A stretch of DNA of 64,000 bases from Mycobacterium sp. Aquia_216 (GTDB lineage: Bacteria; Actinomycetota; Actinomycetes; Mycobacteriales; Mycobacteriaceae), in assembly GCF_026723865.1 (NCBI RefSeq), contig NZ_CP113529.1:3100001-3164000 (forward strand), written 5' to 3'. Of the stretch, positions 9,155-17,743 are shown one piece after another. The notes beneath the pieces were generated by a model, which was given only the letters and a program-made list of their open reading frames with translations, ran no database searches and had not been told where the DNA came from. Positions within the stretch are counted from its first letter, which is position 1; the number at the start of each line of letters is the position of its first letter. Both the position numbers and the translations under genes were made by a program.

Positions 9155-10249
9155 ATGGTCACTATGTCTACAAGAATTCCCCCCACGAAATTGGTGCGAC
9201 TCGTTGAGCGTGCTCGCCATCGTCTGGCACTGATCCAGCTACGGATGGTCCCACCCTATGCGGCAATGATGGAGTTGATCGTCAGCGCTTGGATGTCACA
9301 AGCCATCGCGGCAGCCGTGGAGCTCGGTATCGCCGACGCTCTCGACGAACGGCCGCTGCGGTTGAAAGAGCTGGCGTCTCGGGTGGAGGCGGATCCCGAC
9401 GCGCTGCGCCGACTGCTACGGGCGTTGATCGGCCGCGGCATATTTCGTCAGCGCCGTGACGGTCGCTACGCGCTCAACGCGCTCGCTAAGTCGTTGCGTG
9501 CCAACGCTCCGCTGTCAGCGGCGGCGATGGCCCAGATGGTGGGTTCGCGCCAACACCGCGAACATTGGAGCTATCTGGCAGATGCGATCAGAACTGGCAA
9601 GGCGGTTCCTCCGGTCCTGCACGGCATGGAAGCCTTCGACTACCTCGTCGGGCAGCCCGAGCTCAACGAAGTTTTCAACCGTGCCATGGCCGACACCACC
9701 GAGATGGCGGTGGATTACCTGATGGCCGCCTATTCGTTCGACGACTACCAGACAGTTGTCGATGTTGGGGGTGGGGTGGGCCGCCTGCTTTCTGCCATCC
9801 TCAAGGCGACCCCGACTGCCCGAGGGGTTCTCTACGATCTGCCGCACGCCCTCGCCGGAGCCCCACCAGTGTTGCGTCAGCACAATGTCGCAGATCGAGT
9901 GGAGTTACTGGAGGGATCGTTTTTCGACAGCGTTCCCACGGGTGGCGATGTGTACGTGCTCAAGATGATCCTGCATGACTGGCCCGACGACAAGGCGGTC
10001 GACATTCTCCGGAGGATCCGCTCGGCGGCGAAGGTCGGCACAAAGGTATTGGTGATCGATTGCGTGATCCCAGACCGCGATCGCGAATTCTTCGGTCATT
10101 GGACGGATCTGGAGATGCTGGTGCTGCAGGCTGGACGCGAACGAACGGTGCCGGAGTACCGCGGTCTCCTCGAGCGCGCCGGGTTCCGGCTCACCCGGTG
10201 GGTGCCCACTGCCTCACCATTGAGCTTCGTCGAGGCCGAGGCCATCTAG
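9155..10249 (+). CDS. SAM-dependent O-methyltransferase (winged-helix dimerisation type)
   Basis: 364 aa. An N-terminal winged-helix/dimerisation region (about 30-120) precedes the Rossmann methyltransferase. The SAM-binding glycine loop is VVDVGGGVGRLL (Asp203), and MILHDWPDD (His274) carries the catalytic His and acidic residues expected for hydroxyneurosporene- and acetylserotonin-type O-methyltransferases. It probably methylates a phenolic OH, which fits a ring made by the DarA/DarB pair and hydroxylated by the FAD enzyme. ATG 9155 is chosen; ATG 9164 is an alternative. Confidence 0.85.
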   Translation: MVTMSTRIPPTKLVRLVERARHRLALIQLRMVPPYAAMMELIVSAWMSQAIAAAVELGIADALDERPLRLKELASRVEADPDALRRLLRALIGRGIFRQRRDGRYALNALAKSLRANAPLSAAAMAQMVGSRQHREHWSYLADAIRTGKAVPPVLHGMEAFDYLVGQPELNEVFNRAMADTTEMAVDYLMAAYSFDDYQTVVDVGGGVGRLLSAILKATPTARGVLYDLPHALAGAPPVLRQHNVADRVELLEGSFFDSVPTGGDVYVLKMILHDWPDDKAVDILRRIRSAAKVGTKVLVIDCVIPDRDREFFGHWTDLEMLVLQAGRERTVPEYRGLLERAGFRLTRWVPTASPLSFVEAEAI

Positions 10250-10409
10250 CTCAGATGTGAGGATCACACAGGAGGCGTTGAACAATTCAGGGTGTGCGAC
10301 CGTTGTGCTAGTAGAAAGATTCGGAGCATGTCGACACCGCAGTGGGCGAACGGCGAGATTGGTTGCCTTTCCGATGATTTGAATGGCAGAAATGAAAGGG
10401 CGCTTCCCG

Positions 10410-11621
10410 ATGACGTTCTCGCTGGCTTTGTCCGACGAACAGCAGCAACTGCGCGATTGGGCGCATGAGTTCTCCCACAAGGTGATTCGCCCGGCCGCGT
10501 TCGAGTGGGACGACAGGGAGGAAACGCCGTGGCCGATCTTGCAGGAGGCCGCCGGCATCGGGCTTTACGGCGACGAAATATTGATGACACTCCTGGGAGA
10601 TCCGACGGGACAGGGTTTTCCGATCCTGGCCGAGGAGCTGTTCTGGGGTGACGGCGGAATCGCGCTGTCGATCATGGGAAGTACGCTTGCCGCCGTCGGC
10701 ATCATCGCTTCCGGCACCGCCGAACAGATCGCGGAATGGGTGCCGCGATGCTACGGCACCGACAAGGACGTCAAGTTGGGCGCGTTCTGTTCGTCTGAGC
10801 CAGAGGCCGGTTCGGATGTGGCGAACATGCTGACCACGGCCAAATATGATGAAGCGTCCGACGAGTGGATGATCTCAGGCCAGAAGGCGTGGGTGACAAA
10901 CGGTGGCGTGGCCGACGTTCTGGTAGTCCAGGCGGTGGTCGAACCTGGACTCGGCGCACGCGGACAGGCGGCGTTCGTCATGAGCGCCGACACTGCCGGT
11001 GTTGCAGCGCCGCGGAAGCTACGCAAACACGGTTTGCGTGCCTCAAACACCGCGGACATATTCTTCGACGGCGTGCGGGTGCCGGGCAGTGCCCTGCTCG
11101 GCGGCAAAGACAAGCTCGACGAGAAGCTCGCGCGTGCACGCGAAGGTCGGAAGACGTCCCAGCAGGCGGCGATGGCGACCTTTGAGCTGTCACGGCCCAC
11201 CGTCGGGGCAATGGCGGTCGGAGTCGCCCGTGCCGCCTACGAGTACGCACTCGACTACGCGAAGGAGCGGGTTGTCTTCGGGCGACCCATTATCGAGAAG
11301 CAAGCCATCTCGTTTCTCCTCGCCGATATCGCCACCGAGGTCGATGCGGCACGGCTGCTCGTCAGGCGCGCGGCATGGATGGGCGCAACCGGTCAGAAAT
11401 TCGCCTCCGCGGAGGGGTCGATGAGCAAGCTGAAGGCCGGCCGGGTCGCGGTGTGGACGACCGAACGGGCGATCCAAATCCTCGGCGGCAACGGTTACAC
11501 CCGCGAGTATCCGGTCGAGCGAATGCACCGCGACGCTAAGGTCTTCGACATTTTCGAGGGAACCGAGCAGATCCAACAGCTGGTTATCGCCCGTTCGATC
11601 ACCGGGCTCCGATTGGAGTGA
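10410..11621 (+). CDS. Acyl-CoA dehydrogenase (FadE family)
   Basis: 403 aa. The FAD-binding stretch GAFCSSEPEAGSDVANM is followed by WVTNGGVADVLVV, then KERVVFGRPIIEKQ and QILGGNGYTREYPVERMHRDAK. The catalytic-base motif is FEGTEQIQQL (Glu383). It oxidises an acyl-CoA to the 2-enoyl-CoA. I chose ATG 10410, which follows a gaaaggg ribosome site at 10394-10400 and gives the usual FadE start (MTFSLALSDEQQQLR). An in-frame ATG at 10383 has no good ribosome site. It may modify the acyl chain of the cluster product or belong to separate lipid oxidation. Confidence 0.9.
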   Translation: MTFSLALSDEQQQLRDWAHEFSHKVIRPAAFEWDDREETPWPILQEAAGIGLYGDEILMTLLGDPTGQGFPILAEELFWGDGGIALSIMGSTLAAVGIIASGTAEQIAEWVPRCYGTDKDVKLGAFCSSEPEAGSDVANMLTTAKYDEASDEWMISGQKAWVTNGGVADVLVVQAVVEPGLGARGQAAFVMSADTAGVAAPRKLRKHGLRASNTADIFFDGVRVPGSALLGGKDKLDEKLARAREGRKTSQQAAMATFELSRPTVGAMAVGVARAAYEYALDYAKERVVFGRPIIEKQAISFLLADIATEVDAARLLVRRAAWMGATGQKFASAEGSMSKLKAGRVAVWTTERAIQILGGNGYTREYPVERMHRDAKVFDIFEGTEQIQQLVIARSITGLRLE

Positions 11622-12017
11622 AACCGGCAGGTTGGCGCAAACACCGATGGCGCGATCGGGGTTTGATGACCAGGGGGCCGCAACACACCGCGTGCTGCGC
11701 GTTATCTATCGCTACCGCCCCCGCCTGCCGCGCCGCGACCTGTTGAGCCGCCGGCCCCACCTGCCGCGCCGCCCAGACCACGTTCCGGTGGATTCGGCGG
11801 TGGCGGTGAACGAGCAGGGATCCCCGGACTAGGAGTTGGTGGCCTGCACACGCCGAACGAAGAGCCGGAATAAGAACCACCGGTCGGCCAAGTCTTGTCC
11901 GTCGGTTAGCCGCCATGTGGCCGATCTTGCGCATAGAGTGGCGGCGTTGGAGTGGCAGGTGCCGCCGTCGGTGCGTGGTTCGCGGCGGCCGCCGGACGTG
12001 AAAGTCGGTGGTGCGCG
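11622..12017. other. Intergenic stretch with proline-rich coding relic and possible small ORF
   Basis: 396 bp with no confident gene. One plus-strand reading (about 11715-11870) is strongly proline/alanine then glycine rich (PPPPAAPRPVEPPAPP) but has no usable start and has stop codons just upstream, so it looks like a decayed coding end. A second reading, from TTG 11836 or GTG 11839 to a TGA at 12019-12021, encodes about 60 basic residues. Its stop overlaps the GTG of the following P450 (GTGA), as coupled genes do, so it could be a small upstream ORF. I do not recognise it. Confidence 0.3.
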
Positions 12018-13094
12018 GTGATCGGGCCCGGTGTCGACGCCGTTCGGGAAGTGATGCGGTCCGATGAGGAGGCCGCGGCGGGGTTTCGGGAGTGGCACGC
12101 GGCCGCTGCGCGGGCCGGTCAACGAGTATTGCGGGAGCCGCGCGGCACGTACGTGTTGTGGCGCCGCGACGATGTGCTCGCCGCGATGCGTGATGGCGAA
12201 GTTTTCGCCAGCCGCCAGGGCGAGATGATGCCCGGCAATCCACCGTTCGGCCCGTACCGGGAGATCCTGCTGGAGCTGTTCAACCCGGCCAACTCGCGGG
12301 AAATGTTGAAGCCCATACGTCGGCTCATCGAAGAAGGCATGGACGCCGTAGCGAAGCTGGATCGCTGCGATGGTGTGCGTGTCGCTGAGGTGCTTTGTCA
12401 CGCAGCATCCGCGACGGCCTGCGGGGTGCCGCGGTATGTCGGTCTGGATGCGGTCAACCCGGAGGTGGTCGGGCTGATCCGCCAAGCGCCGCTGGGTGGC
12501 GCCGATGTGATCAGCCGTCTTGCCGACGAGCCGCTCACCGACGAGGAGATAGTGGGATTGATGGGGTCGGTGGTCCGCGGTTTCAAGTTCGCGTCCTTCC
12601 CGATGATCGCCGGACTGGCGATGTTGGCGCGCCGGCCGATGCTTCAGCAGGAGTTGCGCGAAAATCCGGGCCGTCAAGGCATTTTCATCGAGGAGTTGCT
12701 GCGGTTGGATGGCGGGGCGAAGACCGTTTCACGAGTCACCACTCGCAGTGTGACGATCGGCGAAACGACGATCCCGGCCGGAGCCAATGTCGAGTTGTGT
12801 GTTGGGCTGGTTCACCGCGACGAGGCCGATGACATGTCCGGTCACGATATGAAACTGGATGGTCCGCACCGGCATTGGAGTTTCGGGGGAGGTCCGCATC
12901 GGTGTCCGGCGTCGCATCTGGCCCGGGATCTGCTGAGTGACTTCTTTGAGGTGTGGCTAGCCGAGATCCCGTTTTTCTCGTTCGACTGGAAAGGTGGCCA
13001 TGTCCCCAAAGCGTGGCATCCCAGAGCCTACGGGCCGTTGTCGAGCACGGTCTTCGACGGTTGGGTTCCGGACTCTGTGCCGCTGCGGTGGTGA
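12018..13094 (+). CDS. Short, atypical cytochrome P450
   Basis: 358 aa from GTG 12018. The heme-binding loop is WSFGGGPHRCPASHLAR with the thiolate ligand Cys296, and the K-helix ELLR motif sits in IEELLRLDG. The protein is shorter than most bacterial P450s (about 400 aa). The I-helix region (VGLMGSVVRGFKFAS) lacks the usual acid/alcohol proton-relay AGxxT motif, so oxygen activation may be unusual or the enzyme may do non-canonical chemistry. An in-frame opening continues upstream to 11952, so a longer N terminus is possible. It could tailor the preceding cluster's product. Confidence 0.78.
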   Translation: MIGPGVDAVREVMRSDEEAAAGFREWHAAAARAGQRVLREPRGTYVLWRRDDVLAAMRDGEVFASRQGEMMPGNPPFGPYREILLELFNPANSREMLKPIRRLIEEGMDAVAKLDRCDGVRVAEVLCHAASATACGVPRYVGLDAVNPEVVGLIRQAPLGGADVISRLADEPLTDEEIVGLMGSVVRGFKFASFPMIAGLAMLARRPMLQQELRENPGRQGIFIEELLRLDGGAKTVSRVTTRSVTIGETTIPAGANVELCVGLVHRDEADDMSGHDMKLDGPHRHWSFGGGPHRCPASHLARDLLSDFFEVWLAEIPFFSFDWKGGHVPKAWHPRAYGPLSSTVFDGWVPDSVPLRW

Positions 13095-13141
13095 TCACAC
13101 CACGTGTTGGCACAAGTGCGAATACGAAGCACACTGGTGGA

Positions 13142-13216
13142 ATGGACGCATGTGAGCTCACTGCCATCGCGCTGACCGTGGCGCCCCTTTCGTCGACGTC
13201 AGCCCGGCCGGCGTGA
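13142..13216 (+). CDS. Candidate 24-residue peptide directly upstream of ATP-grasp gene
   Basis: ATG 13142 opens a 24-codon ORF starting MDACELTAIALTVAP and ending in a Ser/Thr/Ala/Pro-rich tail. Its TGA overlaps the GTG start of the ATP-grasp gene (GTGA, 13213-13216). A weak ggtgga lies just before the ATG. The overlap suggests translational coupling, either as a leader ORF or as a substrate peptide of the ligase. No family is recognised, and an ORF this short can occur by chance. Confidence 0.3.
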   Translation: MDACELTAIALTVAPLSSTSARPA

Positions 13217-14685
13217 ACATGGGGCCAACGCCCGAGCGCCGCTTACTGAACGGACTTTCGGAGGTCCGCGCGTTCTTTCACAACAACACCGTGCCGTTGT
13301 ACTTCATCTCGCCGACGCCGTTCAATCTGCTGGGCATCGACCGCTGGATTCGAAACTTCTTCTACCTGACCTACTTTGATTCTTTCGAGGGCACACATTC
13401 GCGCGTGTTCGTGCCCCGGCTGCGCGATCGCCGCGATTTCGACTCCATGGGGGATGTCTGCAACCACCTCCTGACCGACCCCGAGACACTCGAGTTCATC
13501 GCTGGCCGCGGCCCCGGTGGCAAGGCCTGCTTTGTGATGCTGGACGGGGAAACGCAGGTCCTCGCGCGCAAGGCGGGTCTCGAGGTCATGCACCCGTCGG
13601 TGGAGCTGCGTGAGCGCCTGGGTTCCAAGATCATCATGACGCGACTGGCCAATGACGCCGGCGTGCCGAGCGTGCCTCATACGATCGGGCGGCCCGGCTC
13701 CTATGACGAACTTCTCGCGCTGGCCGAAAATGCCGGATTGGGTGATGACCTCGTCGTGTCGGTCGCCTATGGCAACGCCGGCAGCGGAACGTTCTTTGTG
13801 CACGGTCAGCGCGACTGGGACCAGTACGCTGATGACCTCACCGCGCAGCAAGAAGTCAAGGTCATGAAGCGGATCCGCAATGTCGAGGTGTGCATCGAAG
13901 GTGCCGTGACCCGCCACGGCACCGTGATCGGCCCGGCGATGACGAGTCTGGTCGGCTATTCGGAGCTGACTCCGAGCCGGGGAAGCTGGTGCGGCAATGA
14001 CATCTGGCGCGAGGTGCTGCCGCCGGACCAGACGCACGCCGCGCGCGAAATGGTGCGAAAACTCGGTGGCGTCCTGAGCCGTGAGGGTTACCGCGGCTAT
14101 TTCGAGGTGGACCTGCTGCATGACCTGGACTCCGGGGAGCTCTACCTCGGCGAGGTGAATCCACGCCTGAGCGGCGCCAGCCCGATGACGAATTTGACGA
14201 CTGAGGCCTACGCCGACATGCCGCTATTTCTCTTTCACTTGCTCGAGTACATGGATGTGGACTACGAGCTCGACATCGAGGAGATCAATTCGCGCTGGGA
14301 GCGGGGCTATGGCGAGACCGAGGTCTGGGGTCAGGTGATCATCACGGAGACCTCCCCGGATATCGAGCTGTTCACCGCAACGCCACGCACCGGCGTGTGG
14401 CGCATCGACGACGACGGTCGTGTCTCGTTTGCCCGGTCTGCCAACGACTGGGCCACGCTGCTCGACGGGTCTGAAGCCTTTTACATGCGCGTCGCGGCGC
14501 CCGGCGACTTACGCTCCGAGGGCGCCCAACTCGGGGTGCTCGTCACCCGCGGGCACCTGCAGACCGACGACTACCGGCTCACCGAACGCTGCCAACGCTG
14601 GGTCAAGGGCATGAAGGCGAAGTTCGTCTCAACGCCGCTGGCGCCGGCCGCGCCGATCGTCTCGCGGCTCGTCGCACGGGCGTGA
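13213..14685 (+). CDS. ATP-grasp ligase (biotin-carboxylase-like fold)
   Basis: 490 aa from GTG 13213; ATG 13219 is an alternative. The middle third has ATP-grasp features: a SKIIMTRLANDAGVPSVPHT lid/entry segment, a nucleotide-binding Lys region (EVKVMKRIRNVEVCIEG) and the metal-binding acids in YFEVDLLHD and LYLGEVNPRLSGASPM. Such enzymes couple carboxylates to amines, thiols or hydroxyls through acyl-phosphates; database annotations often read 'biotin carboxylase', but no BCCP or transcarboxylase gene is present. It overlaps the next gene by 4 bp (GTGA), so the two probably act together. The substrate is unknown. Confidence 0.8.
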   Translation: MNMGPTPERRLLNGLSEVRAFFHNNTVPLYFISPTPFNLLGIDRWIRNFFYLTYFDSFEGTHSRVFVPRLRDRRDFDSMGDVCNHLLTDPETLEFIAGRGPGGKACFVMLDGETQVLARKAGLEVMHPSVELRERLGSKIIMTRLANDAGVPSVPHTIGRPGSYDELLALAENAGLGDDLVVSVAYGNAGSGTFFVHGQRDWDQYADDLTAQQEVKVMKRIRNVEVCIEGAVTRHGTVIGPAMTSLVGYSELTPSRGSWCGNDIWREVLPPDQTHAAREMVRKLGGVLSREGYRGYFEVDLLHDLDSGELYLGEVNPRLSGASPMTNLTTEAYADMPLFLFHLLEYMDVDYELDIEEINSRWERGYGETEVWGQVIITETSPDIELFTATPRTGVWRIDDDGRVSFARSANDWATLLDGSEAFYMRVAAPGDLRSEGAQLGVLVTRGHLQTDDYRLTERCQRWVKGMKAKFVSTPLAPAAPIVSRLVARA

Positions 14686-15848
14686 GCGTCCCGGCCGGGA
14701 TCTCACTGGACAACTGGCTGTCGCCGCCCTATTCGCACTGGTCGTTCCAGCACGTCGAAGACTTCGTGCCGACCGCAGCGATCTCGAGGGGCACCGGGCC
14801 GGTCGCGGCGTTGCCTGCGGCCAGTGCTCCGCTGGCCGAGATCCCGGTTGGCGGCAGCGACGGGGTGGCCACCACCGTCGGCGCGGTGATGGCCGGCACG
14901 GCAACCGACGGGTGGGCAGTCGCCCACCGCGGTTCGCTGCTGACCGAGACGTACCTCGACGGCCTGGGCGCGCGGGCGCGGCACCTGCTGTTCTCGGTGA
15001 GCAAGTCGCTGGTGGGTGCCGTAGTCGGCGCGCTCCACGGGGCCGGTGCGATCGAGCTGGACGTACCGGTCATGAAATACGTTCCCGCTCTGGCGAACTG
15101 CGGCTACGCCGGTGCGACGGTGCGCCACCTGCTGGACATGCGATCGGGTATTGCGTTCTCGGACAATTACCTTCACCCGACCGCGGAGATACACGTCCTC
15201 GACCAGGCGATGGGGTGGGCACCGCGGAGCAGCCCGGACGTCCCCGCCACGTTGCGCGACTTCCTGCTGACCTTGCAACAAAAGTCGGCTCACGGCGGTC
15301 CGTTCGAATATCGCTCGTGTGAAACCGACGTACTCGGCTGGATCTGCGAGGTGGCGAGCGGCCACCGGATGCCTGAACTGATGTCGGAGCTGCTCTGGAG
15401 CCGCATCGGCGCCCAGTGTGATGCCAGCATCGCCGTGGACACGGCCGGCACCGGATTCTTCGACGGCGGCATCAATGCCTGTCTGACCGACTTGATCCGG
15501 TTCGGCTCGCTGTTCTTGCACGACGGGGTCTCGTTGACCGGACGGCAAGTGGTGCCGGCTGCGTGGATCGCCGACACTCTCGACGGCGGCCGCGACTCCC
15601 GTCAGGCGTTCGCCGGCAGCCCCGACGACACCCAAATGCCTGGCGGGATGTACCGCAACCAAGTGTGGTTTCCCTGCCCGGGCAGCAATGTCGTGTTGTG
15701 CCAGGGCATGTGTGGCCAGATGATTTACGTCAACCGGGCCGCGGAGCTGGTCGCGGCTAAGTTATCCACCCAGCCGGACGCCGGGGATCCGCAAATGCTG
15801 TTGGACACGCTGCACGCATTCGATGCGGTGGCACACGAACTGGCCTAG
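14682..15848 (+). CDS. Serine hydrolase of the class C beta-lactamase / penicillin-binding fold
   Basis: 388 aa. The active-site SxxK motif is SVSK (Ser105, Lys108), followed by typical family context such as VRHLLDMRSGIAFSD. A YRS tyrosine motif (EYRSCETDVLG) stands in the YxN position. No convincing signal peptide is seen, so it is probably cytoplasmic and an esterase, amidase or peptidase rather than a secreted beta-lactamase. Translation is coupled to the ATP-grasp gene, which suggests a two-step ligase plus hydrolase pathway. Confidence 0.8.
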   Translation: MSVPAGISLDNWLSPPYSHWSFQHVEDFVPTAAISRGTGPVAALPAASAPLAEIPVGGSDGVATTVGAVMAGTATDGWAVAHRGSLLTETYLDGLGARARHLLFSVSKSLVGAVVGALHGAGAIELDVPVMKYVPALANCGYAGATVRHLLDMRSGIAFSDNYLHPTAEIHVLDQAMGWAPRSSPDVPATLRDFLLTLQQKSAHGGPFEYRSCETDVLGWICEVASGHRMPELMSELLWSRIGAQCDASIAVDTAGTGFFDGGINACLTDLIRFGSLFLHDGVSLTGRQVVPAAWIADTLDGGRDSRQAFAGSPDDTQMPGGMYRNQVWFPCPGSNVVLCQGMCGQMIYVNRAAELVAAKLSTQPDAGDPQMLLDTLHAFDAVAHELA

Positions 15849-15947
15849 GGCACGGCGTAGAACTGGCTTCTTTGTCGTCACAAACCAGGTTGGGGTGTAT
15901 GGTCAAATGAATTCGAAACCCAGCCAGTCCGGGCTGAGTCAGCCCAT

Positions 15948-17189
15948 GTGGCTGACCGCGCCGAGCAACCGCTCTCGCCGGCCATGCAGGTGACAACCGC
16001 AGTTGGGATCGCCATGAGCGCTGTAGCCACACTTAACTTCCCGATGGAATCTGATGTGGGACAGGGAGTTTCCCGTTCTCCGAGTTTCGGCATCCTGAGC
16101 ACGTATCCACCGACGCGGTGCGGCCTGGCGACATTCACTGCTGCGCTGGCGCATTGGCTGAGCACTGCTGGCGCTGACGTCGGTGTGGTGCGTGTGTCCG
16201 ACGGGTCGCCATCTTCGAGCACCCGGGTCATCGGAGAGCTGGTCAACGGCTCGCCGGCATCCGTCGCGGCATGCACCGAGTTGTTGAACCAGAAGGACGT
16301 TGCGGTCATCCAGCATCGCTACGACATCTACGGGGGTGTCGACGGAGACGAGGTGGTGGACGTCATGGACGGGCTGCGTGTCCCGTCGATCGTGATCGCC
16401 CACAATATCCTCAAAAACCCGACAGGACACCAACGTTCGGTCCTCGAGGCAATCGCCGCGCGTGCAGATCAGGTCGTTGTGATGTCGGAGGCGGCCGGCG
16501 AGCGGCTACGTCGCGACTTCGTCGTCGATCGCCACAAAGTGGCCACCATCCCGTACGGGGCGACCGTCTCGACGAATGCTTCCGTGCGGAACGGTCGACC
16601 GACGTTGTTGACTTGGGGCCTGCTGGGGCCGGGCAAGGGTATCGAGCGGGTGATCGATGCGATGGGCTCGCTTACTGCTCTGCCTGGCCGACCGCAATAC
16701 CTGGTTGCGGGGCAAACTCACCCGAAGGTGCTGGCCACGGCGGGTGACGTGTACCGCGATGCTTGCATCGAACGGGCCCGGCAACGGGGCGTTGTGGATT
16801 CTGTGCGCTTCGATGCGCACTACCGCAGCCTCCCGGTGCTGTCGGCGCTCATCCAGTCCGCCGCGGTCGTCGTCTTGCCTTACGACTCGACCGATCAGGT
16901 CAGCTCCGGTGTTCTGGTCGGCGCCATCGCGAGTGGCCGGCCAGTGGTGGCGACCGCGTTCCCGCACGCCGTCGAACTGCTTGGCAGTGGGGCCGGAATC
17001 GTCGTCGCGCACGACGATCCGGATGCGCTGGCATCCGCGCTGGTTCGCGTGCTGACGCAGCCGCGGCTCGCAGGTGCGATGGCGGCCGAGGCCCGCCGGT
17101 TGGCGCCCGAGATGGCCTGGCCGGCGGTCGCGACCGCGTATTTAGGCCTGGCGCGTCGAGTCCTCGCAGACCGACAGGTACTTGTGTAA
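15948..17189 (+). CDS. GT4-family glycosyltransferase
   Basis: Up to 413 aa from GTG 15948. Homology-like sequence begins only at FGILSTYPPTRCGLATF, so ATG 16044 (381 aa) is a plausible true start. The C-terminal GT-B nucleotide-sugar half shows TLLTWGLLGPGKGIERVIDAM and SSGVLVGAIASGRPVVATAFPHAVELL, the usual GT4 donor-binding and E(x7)E-like region. It transfers a sugar from a nucleotide donor to an unidentified acceptor. There is no signal peptide or membrane segment. It stands alone; neighbours do not reveal the acceptor. Confidence 0.8.
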   Translation: MADRAEQPLSPAMQVTTAVGIAMSAVATLNFPMESDVGQGVSRSPSFGILSTYPPTRCGLATFTAALAHWLSTAGADVGVVRVSDGSPSSSTRVIGELVNGSPASVAACTELLNQKDVAVIQHRYDIYGGVDGDEVVDVMDGLRVPSIVIAHNILKNPTGHQRSVLEAIAARADQVVVMSEAAGERLRRDFVVDRHKVATIPYGATVSTNASVRNGRPTLLTWGLLGPGKGIERVIDAMGSLTALPGRPQYLVAGQTHPKVLATAGDVYRDACIERARQRGVVDSVRFDAHYRSLPVLSALIQSAAVVVLPYDSTDQVSSGVLVGAIASGRPVVATAFPHAVELLGSGAGIVVAHDDPDALASALVRVLTQPRLAGAMAAEARRLAPEMAWPAVATAYLGLARRVLADRQVLV

Positions 17190-17447
17190 CCATCGCGTCA
17201 CCAGCTCGAGTGCCCTTGGGGCCAGTGGACTACTGGGGCGCGTACTCGCCGCCCGCGGCCGCAAACGGCGTAACGTCGGAAGTGTCGGGCCGCTCATTGC
17301 GAGCGAATGTGCTCGACTGATCAGGAACATTTGATGGCTTCGTGAAACAACGTTCCGTTCGCTCTCAAGCGAATTCGTCTTTGGCACCGTTCCTCGTCAT
17401 GCAGGTTCACAGCCGGCGCACGTGTCGGCCCACCAGGAGGTACGACC

Positions 17448-17642
17448 ATGACATGCACGGTGACACTTCACGACGGAGAAACCGACACTTATCTGCGATT
17501 CGGTGACGCTTACGTTAAGCACAGCGACGGCACGCTCGACGTCATTCGCACTGGCGTCAAGCGACGATACAGCTACGCGCCGGGTGAGTGGACCAATGTG
17601 CAGGGCGACGAGAGATCGATGCGAAGCCGATTCTGGGGTTGA
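17448..17642 (+). CDS. Small conserved-type protein, 64 aa, paralogue of the protein at 23663
   Basis: A textbook ribosome site (aggagg, 17435-17440) precedes ATG 17448. The protein starts with VTLHDGETDTYLRFGD and ends YSYAPGEWTNVQGDE plus a basic tail. It shares the pattern TVTxxDGxxxTY, GxL and xYxxxxW with the 77-aa protein at 23663-23896, so the two form a small beta-rich family of unknown function. The upstream 258-bp gap (17190-17447) has no other gene; it contains GGAAC and GTTCC about 23 bp apart, of unknown significance. Confidence 0.7.
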   Translation: MTCTVTLHDGETDTYLRFGDAYVKHSDGTLDVIRTGVKRRYSYAPGEWTNVQGDERSMRSRFWG

Positions 17643-17743
17643 TCCAAATTCGCGCGATTGTGCCGAGCTACACGCAGGGTTTAGCCATGATTTCGCCTCG
17701 TCGGCGAGTATTCTCGTCGTAATCGATCGTCAGAGGCGAGCGC

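Noticed and set aside
17325..17360. GGAAC...GTTCC as a SigH/SigE-type promoter
   Set aside because: The distance between the elements is about 23 bp, longer than the 15-19 bp expected for these sigma factors.
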